From Laccaria trichodermophora (lineage: Eukaryota > Basidiomycota > Agaricomycetes > Agaricales > Hydnangiaceae), in the NCBI GenBank assembly GCA_018417955.1, contig JACTVC010000027.1, positions 62,001-126,000 of the forward strand: a DNA stretch of 64,000 nucleotides, in the 5' to 3' direction. A program made the position numbers and the translations under genes. The notes below the pieces were generated by a model. That model searched no databases, was not told the origin of the DNA, and worked only from the letters and a program-made list of their open reading frames with translations. This document shows positions 10,353-20,902 of this stretch, one piece after another (positions within the stretch are counted from its first letter, which is position 1; each line of letters opens with the position of its first letter).

Positions 10353-12022
10353 ATGGCACCTCACAAAACACCCAAAACAGCTTCTAAGCCTGATTCGACA
10401 CGTCAACCAGCCAAGAAACCACGTGAAATACCCACTCAAGCTCTCGCTGAAGAAGATGAAGAGTCCGAACACGATTCGACGAAGGGTGAGAACGAGGAAG
10501 GGATTGAGGGTGATGTTGAGGATGATGGAGGGGAGGAGGAGGAGGAGGAGGAGGAGGAGGAGGAGGAGGAAGAAGATGCGGTCGCCCTGCCTCAGAAACG
10601 GAAGGCGGCACCAAAAACTAGAACCAAAAGTTCATTGATTGCATCTTTCCTCCCATATCTCTCATCATATTCTTTTTTTCACTAGAGAAAGCCCCAAAAC
10701 ACGCTGACCCCGCTGACCATGACACTAATGATGCAGATGAGGAACTCGTTGAAGAACAGATTCCGAAGATTTCCTATACGATCACCACATTTTCCCTCGA
10801 AGAGTTGAAAAAGCCCTCGACGCGTCGCAAGGCGAAGTCTCGCCTCATTGAATTATCCAGCGCCTTAGAATGGATAGATATGCGCGGCATGGTCAAGAGA
10901 GCCGTCTGTGACTTACTTTTTCCCAAGCAGGCAGTTGTTGATGACGATAGATTTGAGATGACTTGGTGTATCCCTCGCGTTGTCCCCCAGGCATTATCCC
11001 GCGCGTCGACTGCTGACTACGATCTTCTCATCAAGAAGGCGTTGAAAATGAAGGACCCTAATGTGAAGATACTGGTTGATGAGAAGGCAGGAAATATGGT
11101 GCGAAATGAATGATTTATGTTGATTTTCTCACTGACAAACCATTATCCAGCAGCTGATTGAAAAGGAGAATGTGCCTGCTGCCGCGGCACAAAACCAACC
11201 TGCTCGTACTGAGCGCGCCCCCCCAAAACAGAAAACCAAGGTGCATCATGCTATTCAATGATGATGTTTTATTTCTTATCCCTCTCAACGCCAATTCTAG
11301 ATCCGCAAGGAGGCCGATATTTTGCCAGGAAACGTCGCTATCAATGAACAAATCAGGCAGCTACGTGAGAGATGGGAATGCAATATGACAACGTGTTCTT
11401 CCGAGGTTTGCTTCATCCCGGCGGAAGGTCCACACTTCAGTTTGAGCTTTGATCATCTCGAGAAGTGGGCAGCTGCAGTTGTATGTTGTCCATAAGTTTT
11501 ATAGCCGGCTTTTCTCTAACAATCATCAAGGTCAAGGGCCCTGAATACGCCACTCTCGAAAAGCCACCAAACATCGCCCAGTTCGATCCTGTCTCGACGC
11601 GTACCGTCGCTTCGAAATCTCCTCTTCTCCAAGCTCGTTTGAACAACATGGCTAAGGAACGTGGACCACAAGCGCCTGTCGTCAACGTGGTTCTTCCCAA
11701 CAACTTCGGAGTCTATCCCGATTTTGGTATCGCAGCTGGAAGAGCTGCTGGTCTTGCCGCCGCGCCGTCCAACCAACCTCACGAATCTACTCGTTTGATT
11801 CCTACCAACGTTAGCGAGGGACCGAAGATGGACCTTGAAACCTTCTGTCACATTTACGCTCTCCCAGACTCTATAAGAAGCCGTCTACATGAACACAAGA
11901 TTACGGGAACGCACACTTTCGCGCATATGACCAGTGATCACCTCAAAGAGATGGAGTTCAAGCTCGGTGAGAGTATCGACTTGAAGGAAGCGATAAAATG
12001 TTGGGCTCAGGGAGGTGATTGA
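10353..12022 (+). CDS. transposon-borne protein with poly-Glu tract and C-terminal SAM-like region
   Basis: Five exons (10353-10629, 10686-11098, 11151-11240, 11301-11480, 11531-12022; introns 50-60 bases) give 483 residues. Residues 1-95 are low-complexity and charged, with a run of more than a dozen Glu coded mainly by GAG repeats, then basic QKRKAAPKTRTKKKAPK. The middle contains a conserved-looking block (SYTITTFSLEELKKPSTRRK and EMTWCIPRVVPQALSRAST). The last ~65 residues (CHIYALPDSIRSRLHEHKIT then HLKEMEFKLGESIDLKEAI) resemble a SAM domain, a protein-protein or nucleic-acid interaction fold. It starts 154 bases inside the left terminal repeat and converges on the transposase, so it appears to be cargo or an accessory factor of the transposon. 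The frame is intact over five exons, implying selection or recent origin. Function is unknown. Confidence 0.75.
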
Positions 12023-12153
12023 ACAATTCTGTTGTAGGCGTTTTGATACCTGTAGCATGCACATCTTTACCCTATGTTCATTATGTCCATTTCCAACTGA
12101 ATACATTCGTTACTTGCTTTCCATTATACTGTATTCTTCCAGCCGATTACAAC

Positions 12154-13222
12154 CTAGAAATATCCAGCATGTATAAAATAACCAACTGCATCGGAGGCGG
12201 TAACGACCTCCATAATCTGCATCAAGTCAAATATCATGCCATCCCCAGCTTTTGCTAAAAGAATTTTGTGTCGTCGGATAAAGGCTTTTACTTTTGAGAA
12301 TGCTTCCTCAATCGGATTCAAGTCCGGAGAGTAGGGAGGTAGAAACTCAATTCGGACCTCTAAAATGGGTGAGGATGTCAGCAGCATACAAGCGGGTCAA
12401 GACACGAACGGAATTGAGCAGCCAACTCGAGAATTCCTTCTCCGTGATGAATCCTGGCGTTGTCCATGACGAGAACACTGAGATAGCCGGGGAATGGTGC
12501 ACACAACGGCATCTTGGAGCAAAATGGGTGAGTATATGCATTCACAGTCTGACTGGCAACCAAACCACAGTGAACTCTAGGAATTGAAGAAACCGATCTC
12601 GTGTCATTGACCCTTCAACAACAGTGTTGGCTACCATGCCGTCGATGGTGAGAAGGCCTTCAGCGGAAAAGCGTCGTCCGCGCACAAATACACCTTTTTT
12701 TACAGCGCGCGTGCCTTTTCTGGATCGACCTCGAGCCCTCGAAGATGTTCTTTCATCCTTCGAAATCTCGTCTAAGAAACCGACCTGCTCCGGTGAGTAC
12801 TGAGCCATATGGCGAATGTAGTCGACGCGCAAGTTTTCATTGCGCTCCAAAGCAATTTTCTTCAGCTTCTTTGTCGAAACGCCAGCATGTACAAGTTCCC
12901 GATGGATTGTCGAGTAGTGCGCGGAGATAAAGCGGTTGGTTTCGAGCAACTCCAGCATTTCATCAAGGAACCAGTCTGGACGAGCCCTGATGATTCGCCG
13001 AAGATAGTCGATATCGTCGAAGTGCAGAAGGCGTGGCCGGCCGCGAACTCCATTGGTACGTCGGACGACATCGCCAGTTGTTCGCCAAAGATCTAGAACT
13101 CGATAGAAAGTGCGGCGGCCGATTTGTAGACAGTCAATGATGTCCGGCACAGAGAGAATCCCTTGATCATGCATGCGCATAGCAGCAAGCTTGAGGTCGC
13201 GAGAGATTTTACGGAAGGGCAT
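12154..13222 (-). CDS. DD34E transposase of the two-gene element
   Basis: Three exons, 13222-12566, 12512-12410 and 12359-12154 (introns 53 and 50 bases), give 321 residues. The N-terminus has two helix-turn-helix-like halves (KLAAMRMHDQGILSVPDIID and RRTFYRVLDLWRTTGDVV) and a GRPRLL hinge. The catalytic triad is Asp in GFLDEISKDERTSSR, Asp in VLVMDNARIHHGE and Glu in PYSPDLNPIEEAFSKVKAF; the last two are separated by 34 residues. The second intron could also be spliced three bases differently. It is unrelated in detail to the transposase at 2006-3061, and no stop interrupts it. The nested MITE lies upstream of its start, between it and the right terminal repeat, so its promoter may be disrupted. 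Confidence 0.88.
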
Positions 13223-13278
13223 TGTGGTATTGAATACAAGCGCAACAACGGCAGGCACAGAGCTATGAAGGACAGAAG

Positions 13279-13888
13279 TAGTGATGTGACGGCCTGGCTT
13301 GGCCTGGAAGCCGTGGCTTTGGCCTGGCTTTCGAGAGCTCGGGCTTGAGATTTCTCAAGCCCGAGCCCTGGGCCCAAGCCAGCCAAAGCCGTCTGTGGCT
13401 CGGGCTTAGGCCACGGCCTGTAAGCGAAGATCAAGAAAAAAAGCTGGTAGATGAGTTAATAAACATTTTATATCATTGAATTTTGCAACTTAGCTTGAAA
13501 TGAGTCGATATGCAAGAACTGTCAGAATATGATCAGAATGGCTTTGCAGGATAGTGCAAAGTGCTCACGTGGTGCGATGCAAGCATGGTCAATTGTCGAA
13601 TCAATCAACAATTGACTTTTGTTGGTGGTGTTACTTGTCAATTCTCATGTTGATTCTCGAGGGTAGGCAATGTGAGTTCAGTCTTGTTTTTTTTTCACCG
13701 TAGAGGTTGTTTACACACCTAATTATCAGCTGCACAAAGCCGTGGCCTGAGCCGCGGCTCAGGGCTTTGAAGAAGTGAAGCCTGAGCCGCAGGCCACACC
13801 AAGCCCTGTGACGGCTTCACAAGGCTTGGCCTCAGAGGGCTCGGCTCGGGCTGGCTTGCGGCTTTCAGGCCAGGCCGGCACATCACTA
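13279..13888. mobile_element. non-autonomous hAT-type element (MITE)
   Basis: A 610-base element with inverted ends TAGTGATGTGACGGCCTGGC (13279-13298) and its complement at 13869-13888, one mismatch in 20. The 8-base target duplication GACAGAAG is perfect at 13271-13278 and 13889-13896, as expected of hAT elements. The GC-rich subterminal parts are built of repeated GGCCTGGC and GCTCGGGCTT words and include a perfect hairpin with 14-base arms at 13337-13366. No transposase is encoded; ORFs inside it are meaningless. It is inserted between the transposase start and the right end of the two-gene element. Confidence 0.9.
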
Positions 13889-13939
13889 GACAGAAGGAAG
13901 AGCACTATGGAGGACAGAGCGAAGAGCGACAGAAACGGG

Positions 13940-14015
13940 TAAACCCTATGGTAGGGTTCTATTGACTTATTGTTTACTCAAATCGTCATAGTGTCAACCT
14001 TTTCTCAAACAGCTG
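13940..14015 (-). repeat. right terminal inverted repeat of the two-gene element
   Basis: Read on the minus strand it begins CAGCTGTTTGAGAAAAGG and carries the palindrome at 13942-13958. TA follows at 14016-14017. Confidence 0.8.
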
Positions 14016-14681
14016 TAAGAGTCGTCGCTAAGTTTGCATCAAGTTTGCATAGGCCTCCTCGATTACCCCTGACGACGAGGTCGCAAAGAACGAGAGTACT
14101 AGCCTCCAGCACGAAGATTGAATGTTGAACAAAGACGCTGTTGTGGTTCTTGTGGGATAGCTACAATCCTTTGTGAAAATCGAAAGACGACAGAATAACG
14201 CGTCCATACATGCAAACAGATAAACAAACCGCAGCGAAACAACAAACAGACGCAAAACAGACGTATCTCACGCTGCACTATGTACTAACGTAGTGGGCGT
14301 ATTGTTGTTTGGATTCAGCCTATCATATGCTTTGATGAACATGGCCCAAGTCAAAATCCAAAGACTCTCACAATGGCACGACGACTGGACTCCAACTTGA
14401 CCGAACCGTCAACGCCGGCCCATCTTTCCGGACCTCGGAAGTCGATATCAAAGATGATGTTGAGTCGATGCAGATGGTGCGGACTGATTACGGGTTGGCC
14501 CGTTTACTGGTGGGGGAAGGTGCGGAGAGAATGCAAGCGATGGATTCCAGGAAGAACCGATCTAAACCGCCACTTACGCGTTTGGAAGACTTCATGATCC
14601 GGATCTCTTGATGGGACTGGGGCGCTTGACCAGTATAAAGGCTAACAAGAGTCGGTGTTTAACGTTTCACTCTTGCCCCCG
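14016..14681. other. intergenic, promoter of the secreted-protein gene
   Basis: No gene is supported. A short duplication AAGTTTGCATC/AAGTTTGCATA lies at 14029-14051. A TATA-like AGTATAAAGG at about 14632 precedes the secreted-protein ATG by some 50 bases. Confidence 0.4.
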
Positions 14682-15335
14682 ATGCTCACATCGTTTATTT
14701 TTGGATTTCTCCTTTTCTCCATTCTCACCCAGGCAACTGAGCCAGACACTCTGCACATCACAGCCATTGTAGGAAAAGATGGCGTCTCTCAAATGGAGTG
14801 CTGGTCTCTACTACCCGGGTATGCAGTATCAAGCCAGGTACGCCCTTTCAATCTAATCTTCATAGAACTGAAATTTACTATTACCAGTCCGGAACGGTGG
14901 GAAACAAACAGCTTCAATTAGGTTTACTGGCAAACGGGTCATATACCATGTTCCCCCTCCCTGGGCCGTACAATGCTGGGTAAATTTGGTTGGTTTTGCT
15001 TTCTTTGCAATGCAAGTGTTGAACTGTCGTGATAGATTGCACAATGCTCCAAATTTCCAGTAAGCGATATTCCATCTTGAACCCGTTCTATACACTCAAG
15101 CGTCTTCGCCAGATATGTCATTCTTCTCGCTGGAAATGCAACTGTGACCTTCCCTGAGCGTCCGACAGAAAACTTGAACATCAAAGCGGGCGATATCCTC
15201 ATCGCGGCGGACGTCCTCGGCACGTCCTCACTTGGTCATGAAACGGTTTGGCAGGGCGGTTCCGTCGCTGTCCAGGTTCCGTTTGAACCTGGATTTATTC
15301 CAGATCATCATTCATCCCCTGGTTCTTGTCGTTAG
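14682..15335 (+). CDS. small secreted protein
   Basis: Four exons (14682-14837, 14888-14979, 15036-15059, 15113-15335; introns 50-56 bases) give 164 residues. The third exon is only 24 bases. The start MLTSFIFGFLLFSILTQATE is a clear signal peptide. The mature part contains GLHNAPNFQYVILLAGNATV and a late ADVLGTSSLGHETVW, a pattern I associate with small secreted proteins of agaricomycetes that have no assigned function and a cupin-like beta composition. The choice of start is supported by the signal peptide; an upstream in-frame start is non-ATG. I infer an extracellular protein. Confidence 0.8.
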
Positions 15336-15745
15336 CTGGCTGGGGTGTTCGTGTTATCTAGCGCCCATTGCTACTTTTGCTTTGCCACAACTACCAATGG
15401 GCAATGATTTGTAAGTAGTGCTTTTCGATAGTTGAAACGAGATCCGGTGACGTTTCCCCGACGAGTAATTTTAGTTCCAGATAGCCATCTTGAATACTTG
15501 AGGGTAAAGTTACTCGTCCAAGACCGTTCAAATGAACCGCTCTCTACCACATCCGCGAGAGGCATCAGAGATATGATTGTAATCATCATAATCGTTGTCG
15601 GAAAGGTATAAAGCATAAGCAATGAGAAAAGACACAAAGAAGTATCAAAGGAATCCATGGTCCCCAGTATCATCAGAATATATACTACGTGACCATCATG
15701 TAGGCATACCCTCTCCATCACCATCGGAATCAATCGCGGCCCGAA
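15336..15745. other. intergenic between convergent genes
   Basis: Lies between the 3' ends of the secreted-protein gene and the P450 gene. A minus-strand frame at 15371-15733 exists but has no recognisable content. It probably holds the two 3' untranslated regions. Confidence 0.4.
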
Positions 15746-17851
15746 TCAGGCCTTTGACACCAGGATGCCGAGGGCTGATGTCACATTTGAAAGGCAAGGG
15801 TTGGCTACACGAATCCATGAGCGCACGTTATAATTGAACTCAAAGGCGGGGCACCTCGTCACCGCAGAGAGATACTCCATTGACGGCTCAATGACGTTTC
15901 CGTCGTTATCCACGGGCTTCGTTATCGTGAATGCCGACAGGATTGACGCTGTGGTGAGCCAGACGGTAGAAAGGGCAATGTGGCTTCCCGGGCATGCTCT
16001 GATATTTCGGAGTTTCAGCCCTTAGGAAGAGCACGAAAATAAACTACCTTACCGACGCCCGAATCCGAAGGAGAGCGCGATGGGGTCACGCACGTCGTTG
16101 TCAAGTTTCCCCTCTTTCAGGAACCTTTCAGGTTTGAAAATCTCGGGGTTGGGATAGTCCGCCTCGTTGTGAAGCATTGCCCTTTGGCAAGATAAGTGAC
16201 ACTGGCGGACAGCCCATGGGACATTGATCAGAAAAACGCACCATGCGTTTCCGATAACAATAGAGTGCGCGGGAATCCGATAGCCTTCGTACTCATCCTC
16301 ACGCGTTAAAGAGTGTGGCAGAGCTGCAGTAATTTTAAAAAAACAAATATCTGGACATATGGCCAGCGACACACCGATAGGAACTACTGGCCTCCATCTG
16401 AGGAAATTTGATTAGATACGCAATGCGTGAAAAAAAAAATGCTCCTGCCTAAAAGCCTCTTTGATCACAGCGGAAAGGTATGGCAGTGATGCTTCGTCGC
16501 ACAAATCTGGAAGGCGATCACGGCCTACAACTTCGTCTAGCTCTTTTTGTGCTTTGGCTTGCACGTCAGAGAATTGCAACAGTGCCAGAATTATTGTATA
16601 TATAGCAGCAGTTGTAGAGCCTGACCCAGCTTGGGTATTTCTTTTGAGAAAAAGTCAAAACGACGGACAAACGCTGACGCACCAAGAAAAAATACACCAG
16701 CAGTATCTTTAATGATCTCGTAAGCGCTCTTGTCATCGTCTTCCGATTTTACTAGATTTTCTAAGCAGCGTGATACGAAAGAGGGAGTGGCGACGCCGTC
16801 AGCCTGTGATCGAAAAACCGTCAACACCGCCGTAGTAGGAAGGTAAAATGACACGCCCACGATATCCTTCTGAGCCGCGGCAAAAGGGGCGTCCCGAAGC
16901 CTTGCTGCCAACAGACGCCGCTCCGTGGCCATTCGCTTTGCACTTGGCAAATATTCAAGGATATACCTGAACAGAGGTATCGAATCGGCAAGGAAGGTGC
17001 GTGGGTTGCCTAGTAGAGATTGCAAAGACTCAGACACACGCTCTGAAAGTGCGATGAATGGGTCGTTCTTTGAAAGAACTCTGATTCCATATGCAAGTGA
17101 CAAAATCAACCCGCCGTTCATGCTATGAACATTTCAATCAGAATCACACTGGCAGTTGGTATGTAAAGTAGGCGTACTATTTTATATGTTCCATAAATTC
17201 TTGAGGAGTTTCTACGAGCTGTAAAAGCATTTTGTGCACGTGAGCAAGCTGTCGTGGTCTGTAAACGGCGCTATCGGATGGGTGGAACCGTTGATGGAAT
17301 ATTCGGCGACGCTCCATCCATAGCTTCCCATATGGTAGAGAGGACATGAGCCATGAAAAACCCATGCTGTAACGAAGTCAGCTCTTGAGCGATTTAAGGG
17401 GTGCAGTCTTACAATTCGTTGACCATGGTTGCGCGGGGTCTATGGAAGTTGTTGGTCACCACTCTCGACGAAGATTTAGAGAAACAAAGCAGACCGGCTG
17501 GAGTAGATCGCAGACCTTTCGCCCAGGAGGTCGGTTACGCTCTTGACTGAGTTAAGCACGATAAGAGAAAGTCCTGGACCTTCCAAGTAGATGACATCAG
17601 AGCCTAGGATATCGTAAGCTCAGAGTAACGTTATTTTTGACAAATATATACGGACCACATTCGCGACCCCAACGAGCGTACGTTTCCCATTCCAACGCTT
17701 GTGGTATGGATAACATGTTCCCAATAAACGGGTACTTCTTCGGACCTGGAGGGAGCGGTAAATTATTTTTCTGCTTCAGGCGGTCGCGGAGCAACAAGGC
17801 GAGCACGACGGCTAAGAGGATCGCACAGAGATCTGTGAGTGTGAGGCCCAT
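15746..17851 (-). CDS. cytochrome P450
   Basis: Eleven exons (17851-17656, 17603-17495, 17439-17413, 17366-17178, 17122-16861, 16803-16683, 16620-16449, 16397-16375, 16323-16242, 16181-16053, 15998-15746) sum to 520 residues in frame. An N-terminal membrane anchor (LTDLCAILLAVVLALLL) is followed by the Pro-rich hinge LPLPPGPKKYPFIGN. The K-helix EAFR gives the EXXR motif, FKPERFL the PERF region and FGFGRRACPG the haem-binding Cys. Such enzymes are microsomal monooxygenases that use a reductase partner to oxidise xenobiotics or secondary metabolites; the substrate is unknown. Odd points: the intron 16398-16448 needs a GC donor, and the I-helix motif reads LGSTTAA, one residue short of the usual AGxDT pattern. 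The gene otherwise looks intact. Confidence 0.88.
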
Positions 17852-18923
17852 AGAAGGAGAAAACTGCTTGTACTTCTCGACCCGTCTCATATCAATCCCG
17901 AATATATAGCCACGTCATTTGCCGCGTCCGAGGAACGGGTGAATTTGCCACTGGATTTTTCGCCACTTCATGTGGATAATCGCCACCATGGCAGTTGATG
18001 GTCAGCGCTGGAATGATATTGATAAAGGCGTGAATGATGATAATTTGAGTGGTCTGACGTATTTAAAACGCACCTTCACATTATTGTAAATACCCGCGCG
18101 GATTCCGCGATCGCCTTCGGGGTAGTTTTGTGGTCCGATGATCATCTTACCTTCTCGCCGCATGACGCACTGCTGCCATTATTCTGCGATGACCCAAGTC
18201 AATACAATGAGGCAGTTGTTCATCGTAAGATCCTGCTCTCTCCACAAAGATGAAGAGTTTGGACAAGATGTAACAAAGATGGGCCTTTTCCTTGAGTGAG
18301 CCTGGCGAAAACTTACTTTGCAAGCACGAGGACGTACTTTCAAGTTTGTGAGGAACTTTCAACAGCCCGAATTCGAAGCCCTTTTGATTTTTAGCGATAT
18401 GGGGAGGCCCTCGTAGAATCTAATCATCAAGCTGGAAGACCTAGACAAGATGAACAAAAAGGTGGGTTCTTTGCTTCACTTGGACCTGAAGTAGAATCCG
18501 GGTAGTGTTTGACTTCGCTCTGTAAGCACGAGGGAGGCCTCAGTAAGGGCTCTTCGTCCCTCCCCTAAGACCATACAACTGAGCGATATCAATAAAGTGT
18601 GACTTCTTTTGAGAGAGCTTACTCTGCAAGTTTGTAAAGTCCATACTACTCAATGCTCTTTTCGCGAAATTCTGAAATCTCGAAGGCGCCAAGTCCTCTA
18701 AGGAGAAGCTGAAAAGCCTTGCGTGTATAAACGAAGAGGCATAACACTACTCCATTGATTCGGAGGTTGAACTTTGCCAGAAGAAGCCTCCATTTGGTGG
18801 TTGTGGAAAGTCAAGAAAAGGGGTAGAGTCACATCTGTGTTTGACCCAGACGCCGCGAACAAACAGCTCGCTTAGCATCGCCCACATCCACCAACGCGCG
18901 AAACTGCTCCGACGACCGCGACG
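17852..18923. other. intergenic with degenerate internal repeats
   Basis: No coding exon is supported. From about 18245 to 18720 related segments recur at roughly 190 bases: GAAGAGTTTGGACAAGATG near 18251 and GAAGACCTAGACAAGATG near 18434, 'GCAAGCACGAGG' and 'GTAAGCACGAGG', 'TAGCGATATGG' and 'GAGCGATATCA'. These are old, strongly diverged tandem copies. The last 150 bases contain the CSN5 promoter. Confidence 0.45.
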
Positions 18924-20457
18924 ATGTCGTCGAGCACAGCGCTCAAGACGTTCTCTCTCACCAACAACATCCTAGAAGTCACTCCTCAAGATGAAATTTA
19001 CCGATTTGATGCTGAGGCTAACAGGCGGATCAATCAAGAGGCTCCTTGGACGAAAGAGTGCGTACCTTCGAACCCTCAAATTATCACCCACCCACCTTGC
19101 TGGCGCCGGGCGATGGAGATCGATTTGAGAGCTTACCAGCCTTTTCGTTTCCTAGTCCACACTACTTTAAGTCTTGCAAAATCTCTGCAGTCGCGCTGAT
19201 CAAGATGGTGTGTGGCATGACATTTAAGCCTTGACGATGGGCTGTAGCTGATATGGTGGCTTGCAGGTGATTCATGCCCGGTCGGGGGTACCACACGAGA
19301 TCATGGGGCTCATGCAGGGGAAGGTGGTTGGGAACTCGATCGTCATCATGGATTCGTTTGCTCTGCCCGTACAAGGAACTGAGACTCGTGTCAATGCGGC
19401 TAGTGAGGCTAACGAATACATGGTGGAGTATATTCAAGGCAGTGAGAAGGTGTGTACTGTCCCTCTTCCCCTTAATCTATCCTTCGCCTTCGAATAATCC
19501 GCACCCCTTCTCATACTTTCATATTCCAGGCAGGGAGATTGGAGAACGCTATCGGCTGGTACCACTCCCATCCTGGATACGGATGTTGGCTTTCCGGCAT
19601 CGATGTGAACACCCAGATGAACAACCAGAAGTTCCAGGATCCGTTCTTGGCGGTCGTCGTGCGTCCATTCCTTGTGGTAACCCTATCTCTCACCTCGTTT
19701 TGTGCAGATCGATCCCAATCGCACCATCTCTGCGGGAAAGGTCGATATTGGCGCATTCCGGACGTACCCCGAAAACTACACCCCAACAAACGCATCTGCA
19801 TCGGAGTACCAGTCAATCCCGTTGAGCAAGATTGAAGACTTCGGTGTCCATGCGAATCAGTACTACCAAATTGACGTGGAGATTTTCAAGTCAAGTTTAG
19901 ATAACGAATTGTTGGCGCTGTTGTGGAACAAGTACTGGGTGAACACGTTGAGCCAGAGCCCGCTGATTTCGGTGAGTGTTGACTGCTATCCTATATAACC
20001 ATCGGAGAAGAACGCTGAACCCTAATAGAATAGGGCGTATTCTGTATCGCAGCTTTCTGATTTGCACCAGAAGCTTGCGAAGGCACAGTCCTCTGTCAAC
20101 TCTACACGAGCCCATGTTCCAACTCTCAAGGAGAAGGACACTGGAACTGGTACACAAAAGGTAGGCCAAGCTGCGCCTCGTATCAACTATCGCCTTACCC
20201 TCTGTCTTCAGCAAAAAGAGAAAGAAGAGAAGAAGAAGGACGACAACCAACTGGCGAAGAGTGTCAAGGACAGGTTTGTGCGCTGCCTTTTCGATTCATT
20301 CTATGCTGACTCCCATCTTAGCACGAGGATTGCCGTCGAGGCGCAGCATGGGCTTATCGCTCAAGTGATCAAGGACGTGATTTTCTCAATGAGGCCCCAG
20401 AATGGCTCGGCGAACACTTCGCAGATATCAGACGTCGCGGATATGGCCATAGGCTAA
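18924..20457 (+). CDS. CSN5: COP9 signalosome subunit 5 (JAMM deneddylase)
   Basis: Eight exons (18924-19057, 19156-19207, 19267-19449, 19530-19658, 19708-19971, 20029-20160, 20212-20273, 20322-20457) give 363 residues. The MPN+ domain holds the conserved Glu in HEIMGLMQG and the zinc-binding JAMM motif [14 protein letters not shown], so the metalloprotease centre is intact. Family knowledge: CSN5 removes NEDD8 from cullins within the COP9 signalosome, regulating SCF-type ubiquitin ligases in nucleus and cytosol. The N-terminal [20 protein letters not shown] and the downstream RTYPENYTP block are typical. It sits head-to-tail with the eL20 gene. The first intron (98 bases) is longer than most here. 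In this window rich in F-box-like genes the link to cullin ligases is suggestive, but genomic neighbourhood has no proven meaning here. Confidence 0.97.
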
Positions 20458-20902
20458 GTTCAATTCATTTGGGGACGCCGTGTCGCTATCTTGTCCTGTT
20501 GTTAGATCAGAGCTGTGTCATTGTACATGCATGTAATACTACGAAAGCTCCATTCATTGCTTTCTCCGGAATTACAATCAGCTTGGAATCAGGTAAACTT
20601 TACTGACCGTTCTAAGAGTGGTGGCTGTGTAGATACTCAGATAGGATTGGGCAACAGAACCAAACAGACAGATTTTGTCGCCACAACACTCGACGTCCTC
20701 CAACCCCCTCAAGAACACGCCAATCCTCAACGTGAGTGCCTCTACGCTCGTATATCGTGTTCTTGCGCCTTTAGGTTCAGGATTCTGCGGTTTTTCATCG
20801 AAACAACGGATTCTATCGGGTGGATTGGCGTTGGATCATCTGGATGATGTTGGCTGGGCCTTATAGAAGTGAACGCTAACCAACTTTTCTTGTTTCAATA
20901 GA
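20458..20902. other. eL20 promoter and 5' leader with probable intron
   Basis: Between CSN5 and eL20. A good donor (CAACGTGAGTGC, near 20729) and an acceptor ending TTTCAATAG at 20900, three bases before the ATG, suggest a 5' leader intron of about 170 bases, common in ribosomal protein genes of basidiomycetes. Confidence 0.5.

Larger units (their letters stand above)
10199..14015. mobile_element. two-gene Tc1/mariner-like transposon interrupted by a MITE
   Basis: The left end (from 10199) and the right end (to 14015) are inverted copies: the first 29 bases agree at 27 positions (CAGCTGTTTGA then AAAGGTTG.CACTATG) and weaker similarity continues to about 80 bases. TA flanks both ends (10197-10198 and 14016-14017). 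A 17-base palindrome lies 58 bases inside the left end and 57 bases inside the right end. Between the ends are two convergent genes, a SAM-like protein (plus strand) and a DD34E transposase (minus strand), whose stops are 131 bases apart. The whole is 3817 bases; removing the nested MITE and its target copy leaves about 3.2 kb. Confidence 0.8.

Noticed and set aside
10384..10614. Minus-strand frame with a run of Pro
   Set aside because: It is the antisense of the GAG repeat that codes poly-Glu in the plus-strand transposon gene.
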